Of a DNA stretch of 64,000 nucleotides, positions 1 to 8,104 are shown piece after piece. Positions within the stretch are counted from its first letter, which is position 1; each line of letters begins with the position of its first letter. This stretch comes from Halobacterium sp. CBA1132 (GTDB lineage Archaea > Halobacteriota > Halobacteria > Halobacteriales > Halobacteriaceae), in assembly GCF_001485535.1 (NCBI RefSeq), contig NZ_BCMZ01000001.1, positions 1,550,001 through 1,614,000 on the forward strand. Direction: 5' to 3'. The notes beneath the pieces are model-generated. The model saw only the letters and a program-made list of their open reading frames with translations. It had not been told where the DNA came from and did no database searches. A program made the translations under genes and the position numbers.

Positions 1-2
1 CG

Positions 3-551
3 GCCGCCCGCGACGCCGCCGCGGACGGCGACCTCCGCGGCGCGCTCGACCCCGCGGCGGACGCGTGCCGTGACTACTGTCAGTCCCGTGGGTTCGTCTC
101 GGGCGGGGACCTCCTCGACCTCGACGACACCTACCTCGCGGCGCAGGAACTCCGTCGCGCGGCCGTCCTGCTCGGGGACGCGCTCCGAACGAGCGACGAC
201 GCGGAGCGCTACGTGCTCGCACTGCTGAACGGCGCCGAGGACGGCCAGCGACCCGCGCCCGACGAGGTGCCCGAGTCGCTGCGGGCGGTTCGCGGACTCG
301 GGTACGCGGCGGCCGTCGACGCCTACCGCGCGGACGTGCGGACGTACTGCGACGGCGAAGTTCCCGAACCCGAGCGCGGACTGCTCGAACGCCTCCGCGA
401 CCACGCCAAGCGCGTGCAGGCGCTGGACGGCGATGTCGCTCCCGGGGACAGCGAGCGACTGGTAGAAGCGGCGCGCGCCATCGCGGCCGCGCTCCGCGGC
501 GACGAGTCGGGCGTCGAGCGGGCGCGCACCCGCCTCGACGCGCTGGCCTGA
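3..551 (+). CDS. C-terminal part of an uncharacterised acidic haloarchaeal protein (5' end outside window)
   Basis: The reading frame is open from the left edge and ends with TGA, giving about 182 residues; the start lies outside the window, so the first ATG-like codon inside it is not the true start. The visible part is Ala/Asp/Arg-rich and predicted helical, with no catalytic motif I can recognise. It converges with folD, leaving only 12 bases between the stop codons. It could be the C-terminal part of a haloarchaeal zinc-ribbon family seen near folate genes, but the N-terminal cysteines that would show this are not in the window. Confidence 0.7.
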   Translation, partial: AARDAAADGDLRGALDPAADACRDYCQSRGFVSGGDLLDLDDTYLAAQELRRAAVLLGDALRTSDDAERYVLALLNGAEDGQRPAPDEVPESLRAVRGLGYAAAVDAYRADVRTYCDGEVPEPERGLLERLRDHAKRVQALDGDVAPGDSERLVEAARAIAAALRGDESGVERARTRLDALA

Positions 552-563
552 GGAGCCGCCGAA

Positions 564-1457
564 CTACGGCAGTTGTACGTTGACGCCGGTCTGTTCGCCG
601 GCGGCCTTCACGGTGTTGTACAGCAACATTGCGCGCGTCATCGGGCCGACGCCGCCGGGGACGGGCGTGATGGCGCTGGCCTTCTCCTTGGCGCTCTCGA
701 ACTCCACGTCGCCGACCAGCTCGTAGCCCTTCTCGGTGTCGGCGTCGACGCGGTTGATGCCGACGTCGATGACCACGGTTCCCTCCGAGAGCATCGACCC
801 GTCGACGAGTTCAGTGACGCCGGCGGCCGCGACCACGATGTCCGCGCGGCGCGTGTGCGCTGCGAGGTCGTCCGTGCGGCTGTGACAGACCGTGACGGTG
901 GCGTTCCCGCCGTCGGCCTTCTGGACGAGCAGGTTCGCGAGCGGCTTCCCGACGATGTTCGAGCGGCCGACCACGACCACTTCCTTCCCCTCGGTGTCGA
1001 CGCCCTCGCTCTCCAGCAGTTTTTGGATGCCGTGGGGCGTGCAGGGCTTGAACCGGGCGTTCCCGGCGACGAGCTTCCCGACGTTCTCGGGGTGGAAGCC
1101 GTCGACGTCCTTCGCGGGGTCGACGGCGGAGAGCACGCGCTCGTCGGGGACGTGTTCGGGCGTGGGGTCCTGTACGAGGATGCCGTGGACGTCGTCGCGG
1201 GCGTTCAGGTCCGCGACCGTCTCGAACAGTTCTTCGGCGGGCGCGTCCGAGTCGATGCGGACGTCCTCGGCGGCGATGCCGACCTCCTCGCAGTCCCGCT
1301 GTTTCATGGAGACGTACGTCTCGCTGGCCTGCTTGTCGTTCATCAGAACGGTTGCGAGTCGCGGCGTGACGCCGGCGTCGTCCAGCGTTGCGATGGCGTC
1401 ACCGAGGCCGTCCCGTACTTCCTGCGCGACGGCGTTCCCGTCGATGATGCTGGTCAT
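564..1457 (-). CDS. folD: FolD: methylenetetrahydrofolate dehydrogenase / methenyltetrahydrofolate cyclohydrolase
   Basis: Bifunctional cytoplasmic enzyme interconverting 5,10-methylene-, methenyl- and 10-formyl-tetrahydrofolate. At 297 residues it has the family's usual length when started at MTSIIDG; an upstream in-frame ATG would add ten residues that homologues lack. Seen motifs: the Y48-xxx-K52 catalytic pair in TYVSMKQRD, the nucleotide-binding stretch VVVGRSNIVGKPLANL near residue 165, and the C-terminal signature TPVPGGVGPMTRAML. It lies next to glyA on the same strand with 92 bases between them, which fits one-carbon metabolism: GlyA makes methylene-THF and FolD oxidises it. Confidence 0.97.
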   Translation of the reverse strand: MTSIIDGNAVAQEVRDGLGDAIATLDDAGVTPRLATVLMNDKQASETYVSMKQRDCEEVGIAAEDVRIDSDAPAEELFETVADLNARDDVHGILVQDPTPEHVPDERVLSAVDPAKDVDGFHPENVGKLVAGNARFKPCTPHGIQKLLESEGVDTEGKEVVVVGRSNIVGKPLANLLVQKADGGNATVTVCHSRTDDLAAHTRRADIVVAAAGVTELVDGSMLSEGTVVIDVGINRVDADTEKGYELVGDVEFESAKEKASAITPVPGGVGPMTRAMLLYNTVKAAGEQTGVNVQLP

Positions 1458-1549
1458 GTTCGGGACTGCGCGCTCGCCCGCCTTCAATTCGGCGGTTCGT
1501 GCATAAAATATCGGTTCGTCCGTGAAGAATATTCACGAACGCCCAACAA

Positions 1550-2797
1550 TCAGTCGTAGAGGGGGTGCTCGTGGCAGAGGTCCTCGACGGTCGCTGCGAC
1601 CTCGGCGTACACCTCGGCGTCGCCGATGTTGTCCACGACCTTCGCGATGCAGTCGCCGACCGTCTCCATCGCGTCCTCGTCGAAGCCGCGGGTCGTCAGC
1701 GCGGGCGTGCCGGCGCGGATGCCCGACGGGTCGAACGCCGACCGGGACTCGTCCGGCACGGTGTTGGCGTTCAGGACGATGCCGACCTCTTCGAGGGCTT
1801 CCTCGGCGTCGCCGCCGGAGACCTCGGGGTGGGAGTCGCGGAGGTCAACGAGCACGAGGTGGGTGTCCGTGCCGTCCGAGACCAGCGAGAAGCCGTGGTC
1901 CTGGAGCGTCTCACCGAGTACTTCCGCGTTTCGTACGACCTGCGCGGCGTACTGGTCGAACGCCGGGTCCAGCGCCTCCTTGAAGCCGACGGCCTTCCCC
2001 GCGATGTTGTGCATGAGGGGGCCGCCCTGCGCGCCCGGGAACACCGCCGAGTCCACGTCGTCGGCGTGCTCCTCGTCGCACATGATGATGCCGCCGCGGC
2101 CCGCGCGGATGGTCTTGTGCGTGCTCCCGGTGACGAAGTCCGCGACGCCGACCGGCGAGGGGTGTTCGCCCGCCGCCACGAGGCCCGTGATGTGCGCGAT
2201 GTCCGCCATGTGGTAGGCGTCGACGGCGTCGGCGGCCGCCTGAATCTCCGTCCACTCGACCTCGCGGGGGTACGCCGAGAACCCGGAGACGACCATGTCC
2301 GGTTCGAACTCTTCGGCCTTCTCCCGCAGGGAGTCGTAGTCCAGTCGGCCGGTCTCGGGGTCGACCTCGTACTGCTCGACCTCGTACAGCTGCCCCGCGA
2401 AGTTCGCGGGGTGGCCGTGGCTGAGGTGGCCGCCGTGCGTGAGGTCCAGGGAGAGAATCTTGTCACCGGGCTCCAGCACGGAGAAGTAGACGCCCATGTT
2501 CGCCGACGACCCGCTGTGGGGCTGGACGTTGGCGTGGTCCGCGCCGAACAGCTCTTTCGCGCGCTCGATGGCGAGTTCCTCGACGTCGTCGGCGAACTCG
2601 CAGCCGCCGTAGTAGCGCTCGCCGGGGTAGCCCTCGGCGTACTTGTTCGTGAGTTCGCTGCTCTGGGCCTGTAGGACAGCCTCGCTCGCGTGGTTCTCGC
2701 TGGCGATCATCGCCAGTGTGTCGTTCTGCCGGTGGCGCTCGCCGACGAGCGCGTCCGCGACTGCCGGGTCGACCTCCCGGACGTCGTCGTAGCTCAT
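1550..2797 (-). CDS. glyA: GlyA: serine hydroxymethyltransferase
   Basis: PLP enzyme converting serine and (tetrahydro)folate to glycine and methylene-folate. The protein is 415 residues from MSYDDVREVD, matching the family. The open frame extends 60 residues further upstream, but that part is Arg/Pro-rich and would overlap the divergent promoter, so the internal ATG at 2797 is chosen. The PLP lysine is K228 in TGSTHKTIRAGRGG; MIASENHAS near residue 30 and YAEGYPGERYYGG near 53 are family signatures. It is upstream of folD on the same strand and divergent from the CHAT-like gene at 2902. Confidence 0.97.
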   Translation of the reverse strand: MSYDDVREVDPAVADALVGERHRQNDTLAMIASENHASEAVLQAQSSELTNKYAEGYPGERYYGGCEFADDVEELAIERAKELFGADHANVQPHSGSSANMGVYFSVLEPGDKILSLDLTHGGHLSHGHPANFAGQLYEVEQYEVDPETGRLDYDSLREKAEEFEPDMVVSGFSAYPREVEWTEIQAAADAVDAYHMADIAHITGLVAAGEHPSPVGVADFVTGSTHKTIRAGRGGIIMCDEEHADDVDSAVFPGAQGGPLMHNIAGKAVGFKEALDPAFDQYAAQVVRNAEVLGETLQDHGFSLVSDGTDTHLVLVDLRDSHPEVSGGDAEEALEEVGIVLNANTVPDESRSAFDPSGIRAGTPALTTRGFDEDAMETVGDCIAKVVDNIGDAEVYAEVAATVEDLCHEHPLYD

Positions 2798-2867
2798 GCC
2801 TAGAGTGGCCGGTGCGCGCGGCATAAGTCTACCGAGGCCGCCATAATTCAGTACCATTCCTCGACAG

Positions 2868-2875
2868 AAATATAA
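2868..2875 (+). promoter_or_regulatory. TATA-like box for the CHAT-domain gene
   Basis: AAATATAA stands about 30 bases before the GTG start at 2902, the distance expected for a leaderless haloarchaeal transcript. This supports GTG at 2902 as the start. Confidence 0.55.
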
Positions 2876-2901
2876 GCCTACTGGGAGTACGTGATACCCG
2901 C

Positions 2902-4977
2902 GTGATTCAGTGGGAGGAAACCGGAACCGGCGTGGTCGCGACCGACGCGGCCGGCAGCCGAGTGACGGTTCGAACACCCGACTGGCGGCAGGCCCGCGGG
3001 GGACGGGCCCTCGCGTGGCCGGCGGACGCCACCATCTCGGGTGTCACTACGCGGCTCTCCGTACCCGCCAGCGACGCGTCCCTGTTCGCGTCGAACGAGC
3101 GCACCGACCGCCTCTCGGCGCGCTCGCGTCGCCGTCTCGACGCCGGCCAGTACGTCCTCGAAGCCAGCGGTGCCGTCGACGTGCTCGTCGGGTTCGACGG
3201 CCCCGCAGTCGTGGAGCGCGGCGACCGAGTGACCGTCACCTTCGACGAACCGACGGCCGTCGCGGTCGGATTCAGGAGCGACGCGCGCTCGCCCGCTGAG
3301 ACAATTACGATTCCGAAGACGCTGGACGGCGTCGCGACCGCGGTGACGCACGCGCCGGCCGCCCACCGCACGACGACGCCCGAGCGGTCGTCGTGGCACC
3401 AGCGCACGCACCCGCCCCAATTCGCGTTCGGCGACGAGGTGGACGTGCCGGACGCCGTCGCCGCCGAGACGCCCGACACCGGCATCGAACTGCGGGTGCC
3501 GCGCTCGCTGGAGGACGTGTTCGTCGCGGCGCCGCTGGCGTACTACCTCGGCGCCGACGTCACCGTCGACGCGGGCGTAACGCCACGGCTCCGAGCGCCG
3601 GCGGCGGGCCTCGACTACACCCTCGACGCGCTACCCGTGGAAGTGCCACGGCTGTTGGCGCGCGCGTTCTGGCTGGACTGCCTCGTCCGTACGGCCGTCC
3701 CACCAGAACGTCGGCGCGCGGCCCCCGTTGCGGAGTCGGGCGTCGACCTCGCCGAACACGACCTCTTGGACGTCCTCGATATCGACCCCGGCGCGGCCTA
3801 CGATGCGGCGCCCGACGAACGGCTCGCGACGTACCTCGACGCGCCCTTCGAGCGCGTCGCGGACGACCTCCCGGAGTGGCACCTCTCGATGCACGTTGCG
3901 CCGAATCTCGACCACGTCGAGACGCTGCCGTTCCTCCTCGACAGACTGGCGCTCGTCTACCCGCCCGAAACCGCCGCGCTGGAGAGCGAGGAGTTGCTGG
4001 AGCGCACGCTCGACGACTTCTACCGCGGGCCGCCCGGCCCCGTCGCCACCGTCGAGATGTTGAAGCCGAAGCTCCGCGGCGGCCGCTGGCAGGGCTGGCT
4101 GGCGGACGGCACCCCCATCGACGTGTTCAAGAGCCAGCCCGAAGCCTACCGCAATCACCTCGACTACCGCCGCGAGCACACCGAGGAGCTGTCGGTCGCG
4201 GTGGTGCTCAACGACCGCAGCATGACCGGTGAACACGAGGCGGTCGCGGACGTCTACGAGGCGCACGCCGAGTCGCTGCCGATGGACGTCTCGTTCTTCG
4301 AGGACCTCACGCGGACGGAACTCGCGGACGTGCTCGGCGACCACTACGAGTTCCTCCACTACATCGGCCACTGCGAGGTCGAAGGACTGCGCTGCGCGGA
4401 CGGCAACCTCGCGGTCGAGGACACCCCGGAGACGAACGTCGAGACGTTCTTCCTGAACGCCTGCGGGTCGTACTACGAGGGCGTCGACCTCGTCGAGCGC
4501 GGGAGCGTCGCGGGCGCGGTGACGCTGCGGAAAGTCCTCGACGAGCAAGCCGCGAAGGTCGGCACCGCGTTCGCGGAACTGCTCGTCCACGGCTTCCCCA
4601 TCGAGACCGCGCTCCGGCTGGCGCGCCGGCGCATCCGCATGGGCAAAGACTACGCGGTCGTCGGCGACGGGATGCAGACGCTCTCGCGGACGGACGGCGA
4701 CGGCGCGCGGGTCGCGCACGTCGACCGCAGCGGCTCCGGGGTCTGCGAGGTGACCTACGAGTACGTGGCGGCGGACGCCCACGGCTGCTGGTACGAGGTC
4801 GACGCTGACGCCGCGTCCCGGCCGCGCCTGTGTGGGAATTCGACGGAGTTCGAACTGCCTGCGGCCGAGCTCGCGGAACTGCTCGCGGGCGCCGACCACC
4901 CCGTCGTGGTGGACGGCGAGTTCTACTGGTCCGACGAGGCCGCCGCGCTCCTCCGGCCGAACGCGGCCACGACGTGA
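2902..4977 (+). CDS. CHAT-domain (caspase-like) protein
   Basis: A 691-residue protein starting with GTG, supported by a TATA box about 30 bases upstream. The C-terminal half carries the signature of the CHAT clan-CD cysteine peptidases: a His in a Gly-His motif (HYIGHCE, H490) and, after a strand, a Cys in FFLNACGSY (C521), the expected catalytic dyad. The N-terminal ~400 residues are beta-rich and acidic and I do not recognise them. No signal peptide or membrane segment is visible, so it is probably cytoplasmic. No obvious substrate or partner gene is adjacent (glyA is divergent, tbsP is downstream). Function unknown; a peptidase role is inferred from the dyad only. Confidence 0.75.
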   Translation: MIQWEETGTGVVATDAAGSRVTVRTPDWRQARGGRALAWPADATISGVTTRLSVPASDASLFASNERTDRLSARSRRRLDAGQYVLEASGAVDVLVGFDGPAVVERGDRVTVTFDEPTAVAVGFRSDARSPAETITIPKTLDGVATAVTHAPAAHRTTTPERSSWHQRTHPPQFAFGDEVDVPDAVAAETPDTGIELRVPRSLEDVFVAAPLAYYLGADVTVDAGVTPRLRAPAAGLDYTLDALPVEVPRLLARAFWLDCLVRTAVPPERRRAAPVAESGVDLAEHDLLDVLDIDPGAAYDAAPDERLATYLDAPFERVADDLPEWHLSMHVAPNLDHVETLPFLLDRLALVYPPETAALESEELLERTLDDFYRGPPGPVATVEMLKPKLRGGRWQGWLADGTPIDVFKSQPEAYRNHLDYRREHTEELSVAVVLNDRSMTGEHEAVADVYEAHAESLPMDVSFFEDLTRTELADVLGDHYEFLHYIGHCEVEGLRCADGNLAVEDTPETNVETFFLNACGSYYEGVDLVERGSVAGAVTLRKVLDEQAAKVGTAFAELLVHGFPIETALRLARRRIRMGKDYAVVGDGMQTLSRTDGDGARVAHVDRSGSGVCEVTYEYVAADAHGCWYEVDADAASRPRLCGNSTEFELPAAELAELLAGADHPVVVDGEFYWSDEAAALLRPNAATT

Positions 4978-5036
4978 AACGGGCGAAACACGCCGCTAAC
5001 GCGCGTTTCCCGCGGTTTTACTGGCTCTCCCTCCGG

Positions 5037-5048
5037 TAAAATTAAATA
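5037..5048 (+). promoter_or_regulatory. TATA-like box for tbsP
   Basis: TAAAATTAAATA lies about 30 bases before the ATG at 5075, consistent with a leaderless or near-leaderless transcript. Confidence 0.55.
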
Positions 5049-5074
5049 CGTCGTCACCCTACACCCATAGAGAG

Positions 5075-5893
5075 ATGTCACAGAATCTATTGGGGACGAG
5101 CGTCGACGCCGTCGTCCGCACCGTCCTCGACGCCGAACCCGGCGAGCTGTTCGTCGTGAACCCCGCCGGAGAGACCGTCGAGGAACTGGTCGACGTCGCC
5201 AACGCCTACGAGGGAGAGCTTCCGACCATCCGACTGCTCGGCGACGAGCGCACGCTGAAAGACGTCACCGACGACTTCATCGTCGCGAGCAACGCCGCGA
5301 ACCTCGTCGAAGACGGCGCGCTGGAACTGCGCGTGTTCGAGGGCGACGCGCGCTCCTCGATGCTCGTCACGGAGGACCGAACCGTCGCGCTCGTTGAGGT
5401 CGGCGGCCTCGTCGGCGGCCTCACCACCGACGACGCCGAGTTCGCCGAGACCGCCTACGACGCCGTCGCCGACGACTGGGCCGCCGCCGGGCAGTTCACG
5501 CTCCGCACGCCCGCCATCGACCGCGTCCGACAGACGCTCGGTGACGACATCAGCCCGGAGGTCGAGGAGGACTTCGAGAGCGTACTCGCCTCGATGGAGA
5601 CCGCACGCGGTGACGGCGACGGCCTCGACGAAGTCACCGTCAGTCTGCTGGTCGCCGCGAAGAACCGCGAACTCCTCTACGACATCAGCAAGTGGGGCGA
5701 GGACGTCGGCATCGCGTCGAAGGCGACGTTCTCCCGCACGAAGACGAAGCTCGAAGACCTCGGACTCATCGACACCGAGAAAGTCCCCATCGATGTCGGG
5801 CGGCCGCGCCTCCGCCTGAAGCTCGCCGACGAGCGCCTCGAAGACGCGCCCTCGGCCGAACTCGCGAACGTCGCCCAGTCGGTTCTCTCGTAA
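5075..5893 (+). CDS. tbsP: TbsP-type transcriptional regulator (DUF5821 / TrmB-like)
   Basis: 272 residues. The pattern matches the haloarchaeal DUF5821 family, named TbsP in Haloferax volcanii, where it works with TrmB on glycolytic gene control. N-terminal residues 1-140 form the alpha/beta part. The C-terminal 190-250 region is a winged helix: LLYDISKWGEDVGIASKATF is the recognition region, followed by a conserved KVPIDVGRPRLRLKL wing. It starts with ATG behind a clear TATA box and is probably monocistronic, with 72 bases before the YcaO gene. The assignment rests on remembered family sequence, not a search. Confidence 0.8.
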   Translation: MSQNLLGTSVDAVVRTVLDAEPGELFVVNPAGETVEELVDVANAYEGELPTIRLLGDERTLKDVTDDFIVASNAANLVEDGALELRVFEGDARSSMLVTEDRTVALVEVGGLVGGLTTDDAEFAETAYDAVADDWAAAGQFTLRTPAIDRVRQTLGDDISPEVEEDFESVLASMETARGDGDGLDEVTVSLLVAAKNRELLYDISKWGEDVGIASKATFSRTKTKLEDLGLIDTEKVPIDVGRPRLRLKLADERLEDAPSAELANVAQSVLS

Positions 5894-5965
5894 GCCCTCC
5901 GTCGAATCCCGTACTGTTTTCCGCTCGTCGCCCCACCCCGTAGCTATGCTACTGGAGGAGTCGCC

Positions 5966-7666
5966 GTGACCGTCGCCGTCGTCGGCGACGGTCCGGCCGT
6001 CGAAGCCGTCCGGGACGCGCTGGGGGACGTCGACGCCGCCGTAGAATCGACCGACGTGGCGGGCGTCGCTGACGCCGAGTTCGCCGTCGTCGTCGGCGTC
6101 GCCGGCTCCGGCGGATTCGGGACCGCCAACGAGCACGCCCGGAGCGGAGACACGCCGCTGCTCACCGTCGAAGTCGGCGGCCTCGGCGGCCGCCCGCTCG
6201 CGGACATCGACGCGGGCGTCTCGCTGCTCGGGCCGGAGGGGCCGTGTTTCGAGTGTTTGGCGGCGCGCGTGACCGCGACGGGCCACGAACCGGCGGAATC
6301 GCCGAGCGCCGACCGGAGCGCCGTGCGCCTCGCTGGCGCGCACGCCGGCCGCCTCGCCGTCGACGCGCTCCGCGGGAACGCCTCCCCGGGGACTGTCCTC
6401 GAACTCCCGCACGCCGAGAGGACCCTCGCGCCCGTCCCGAACTGCTCGTGCGCGGACGACGGGGCCAGCGGCGACCTCAGTCTGGACGACGACGACCGGT
6501 CGCTGGACGACGCGCTCGCCGCAGCGGAGCCGCTCGTCGACGACCGCGTCGGCGTGCTCTCGGCGGTCGGTGAACGCGAGTCGTTCCCCGCGCCGTACTA
6601 CCTCGCCGTGGGCACCGACACGTCGCCGTTCAGCGACGCCGAAGCCTCGACGCAGTCCGCGGGCGTCGCAAGCGACTGGAACGCCGCCTACATGAAGGCC
6701 GTCGGCGAGGGGTTCGAGCGCTACGCCGCCGGCGTCTACCGCGAAGCGGACTTCGAGACGGCGTCCGCCGACCACGAGGACGCCGTGTCGCCGTCGCGCT
6801 TCGTGCGCCCGGACGATGCGAGCGACGAGCCGGACGAAATCGAGTGGGTGCGCGGCCAAACTCTCGACTCCGGCGACTCGGCGCTGCTCCCCGCGGACCG
6901 CGTCGTCTTCCCGCCGCCCGAGGACCGCCCGGGAACGATTACGACCGGCCTCGGCCTCGGCAATTCGGGCGTCGGCGCGGTGCTGTCGGGGCTCTACGAG
7001 ACGGTCGAGCGCGACGCCACGATGCTGTCGTGGTACTCCACGTTCGACCCGCTCGGCCTCCAGGTCGAGGACTCCGAGTTCGACGAGCTCGAACGCCGCG
7101 CGAGCGCCGAGAATCTGGACGTCACGGCGCTGCTGTGCACACAGGACGTCGACGTCCCCGTCGTCGCGGTCGCAGTCCACCGCGACGAGTGGCCGCGCTT
7201 CGCGCTCGGGTCCGCCGCCGACCTCGACGCCGACGCCGCCGCCCGCGACGCGCTCTGCGAAGCCCTCCAGAACTGGATGGAACTGCGCGCCATGGGCCCC
7301 GAGCAGGCCGCCGGCGAGGACGGCGCCATCGGCAAGTACGCCGACTTCCCCCGCGACGTCCGCGGGTTCGTCGACCCGGAGACGACGATTCCCGCCGGCG
7401 ACGTGGGCCCAGACGAGGCGCCGGAAGGCCGCGCCGAACTCGACGCTGTCCTCGACGCGCTCGCGGACGCCGACCTCGACGCCTACGCCGCCCGGCTCAC
7501 CACTCGCGACTTGGCGGACGCGGGCTTCGAGGCTGTGCGGGTGTTAGTGCCCGAGGCTCAGCCGCTGTTCGTGGACGAGGCGTTCTTCGGCGAGCGCTCG
7601 CGCGAGGTTCCCCGTGAATTGGGCTTTCAGGCGCGGCTGGACAAGCCGTTCCACCCCTTCCCCTGA
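5966..7666 (+). CDS. YcaO-domain protein with E1/ocin-ThiF-like N-terminus
   Basis: 566 residues with a GTG start preceded by a good Shine-Dalgarno (GGAGGAG at 5954), unusual in this mostly leaderless setting. The N-terminal ~170 residues look like a degenerate Rossmann/E1-like domain with a CxxC (C94, C97) and a later CxC (C160, C162) that could bind zinc. From about residue 200 there is a YcaO domain (Y-L-A-V-G, AxxEGFERYAAG, GLGLGNSG, LYETVERDA). It ends in Pro-rich PFHPFP, like the C-terminal PxP motif of azoline-forming cyclodehydratases. YcaO enzymes ATP-activate backbone amides. No precursor peptide is visible next to it, so the substrate (peptide or protein) is unknown. Confidence 0.85.
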   Translation: MTVAVVGDGPAVEAVRDALGDVDAAVESTDVAGVADAEFAVVVGVAGSGGFGTANEHARSGDTPLLTVEVGGLGGRPLADIDAGVSLLGPEGPCFECLAARVTATGHEPAESPSADRSAVRLAGAHAGRLAVDALRGNASPGTVLELPHAERTLAPVPNCSCADDGASGDLSLDDDDRSLDDALAAAEPLVDDRVGVLSAVGERESFPAPYYLAVGTDTSPFSDAEASTQSAGVASDWNAAYMKAVGEGFERYAAGVYREADFETASADHEDAVSPSRFVRPDDASDEPDEIEWVRGQTLDSGDSALLPADRVVFPPPEDRPGTITTGLGLGNSGVGAVLSGLYETVERDATMLSWYSTFDPLGLQVEDSEFDELERRASAENLDVTALLCTQDVDVPVVAVAVHRDEWPRFALGSAADLDADAAARDALCEALQNWMELRAMGPEQAAGEDGAIGKYADFPRDVRGFVDPETTIPAGDVGPDEAPEGRAELDAVLDALADADLDAYAARLTTRDLADAGFEAVRVLVPEAQPLFVDEAFFGERSREVPRELGFQARLDKPFHPFP

Positions 7667-7810
7667 GCCGTTTCTCGGTTGGAGAGTTCGTACATACAAG
7701 CGCGCCTCACTCGGTGATTTCGAGTGACTCAACACGCTATTTCACTCGAACTTCGTCAAGGTCTGAGCGTAGACGGAATCCGGAGACAGTCTTACAGACG
7801 TCCGATAGCA

Positions 7811-7847
7811 GATATGCACACCAGCGTCTCGGTTTCGTGTGCATATC
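7811..7847. repeat. 11-bp inverted repeat in an intergenic patch
   Basis: GATATGCACAC (7811-7821) and its exact complement GTGTGCATATC (7837-7847) are separated by 15 bases. They lie in the AT-richer stretch after the YcaO gene and before the methyltransferase remnant. This could be an operator, a hairpin RNA or the end of a lost mobile element; nothing decides between these. Bases 7667-7885 otherwise hold no gene that I can see. Confidence 0.6.
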
Positions 7848-7887
7848 CGTAAAATAGCTTCTTCAAATCTGAGACCCCATGAGCTGA

Positions 7888-8001
7888 GGAGCTGGAGCGA
7901 AAACCGGGCACACGGACGACTTCATCGACAAGATTTTCTACGAACTCTATGGGCTCAGCGACGAAGAAACCGGAATCGTTGAGGAGACGGTCGCGGAGTG
8001 A
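7888..8001 (+). pseudogene. C-terminal remnant of an Eco57I/PglX-like adenine-specific DNA methyltransferase
   Basis: After a stop codon at 7885, a short open frame reads about 37 residues ending in DFIDKIFYELYGLSDEETG and a few more acidic residues before TGA at 7999. The pattern ID-x-x-x-YELYGL-x-x-EE-x-x-IVEE is the usual last segment of large type IIG, type I or BREX PglX-like adenine methyltransferases. Everything upstream of it is missing, so this is a relic. It sits about 100 bases from a convergent GIY-YIG-like nuclease gene of similarly low GC, which supports a decayed restriction/defence locus. The family call is from motif memory. Confidence 0.6.
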
Positions 8002-8021
8002 CCGAAAAAGAGCGGTTAGGC

Positions 8022-8047
8022 TATTGATTGGTTGGATTCAATCAATA
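8022..8047. repeat. 9-bp stem, 8-base loop hairpin after the methyltransferase remnant
   Basis: TATTGATTG (8022-8030) and CAATCAATA (8039-8047) are perfect complements. The hairpin lies between the converging methyltransferase remnant and nuclease gene, a position suitable for a bidirectional terminator, although no long T-run follows. Confidence 0.5.
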
Positions 8048-8104
8048 ACGACTAGATTGTAAGATTACCCTCGCTTATCTTTGCTTTGGGCACTCTGTAG
8101 CCCA

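Noticed and set aside
5087..7180. 697-residue open frame on the minus strand
   Set aside because: It is antisense to tbsP and the YcaO gene; Arg/Val-rich shadow typical of high-GC coding DNA, without family motifs.
7666..7885. Additional gene in the gap after YcaO
   Set aside because: No open frame of convincing length or composition; only an inverted repeat is present.
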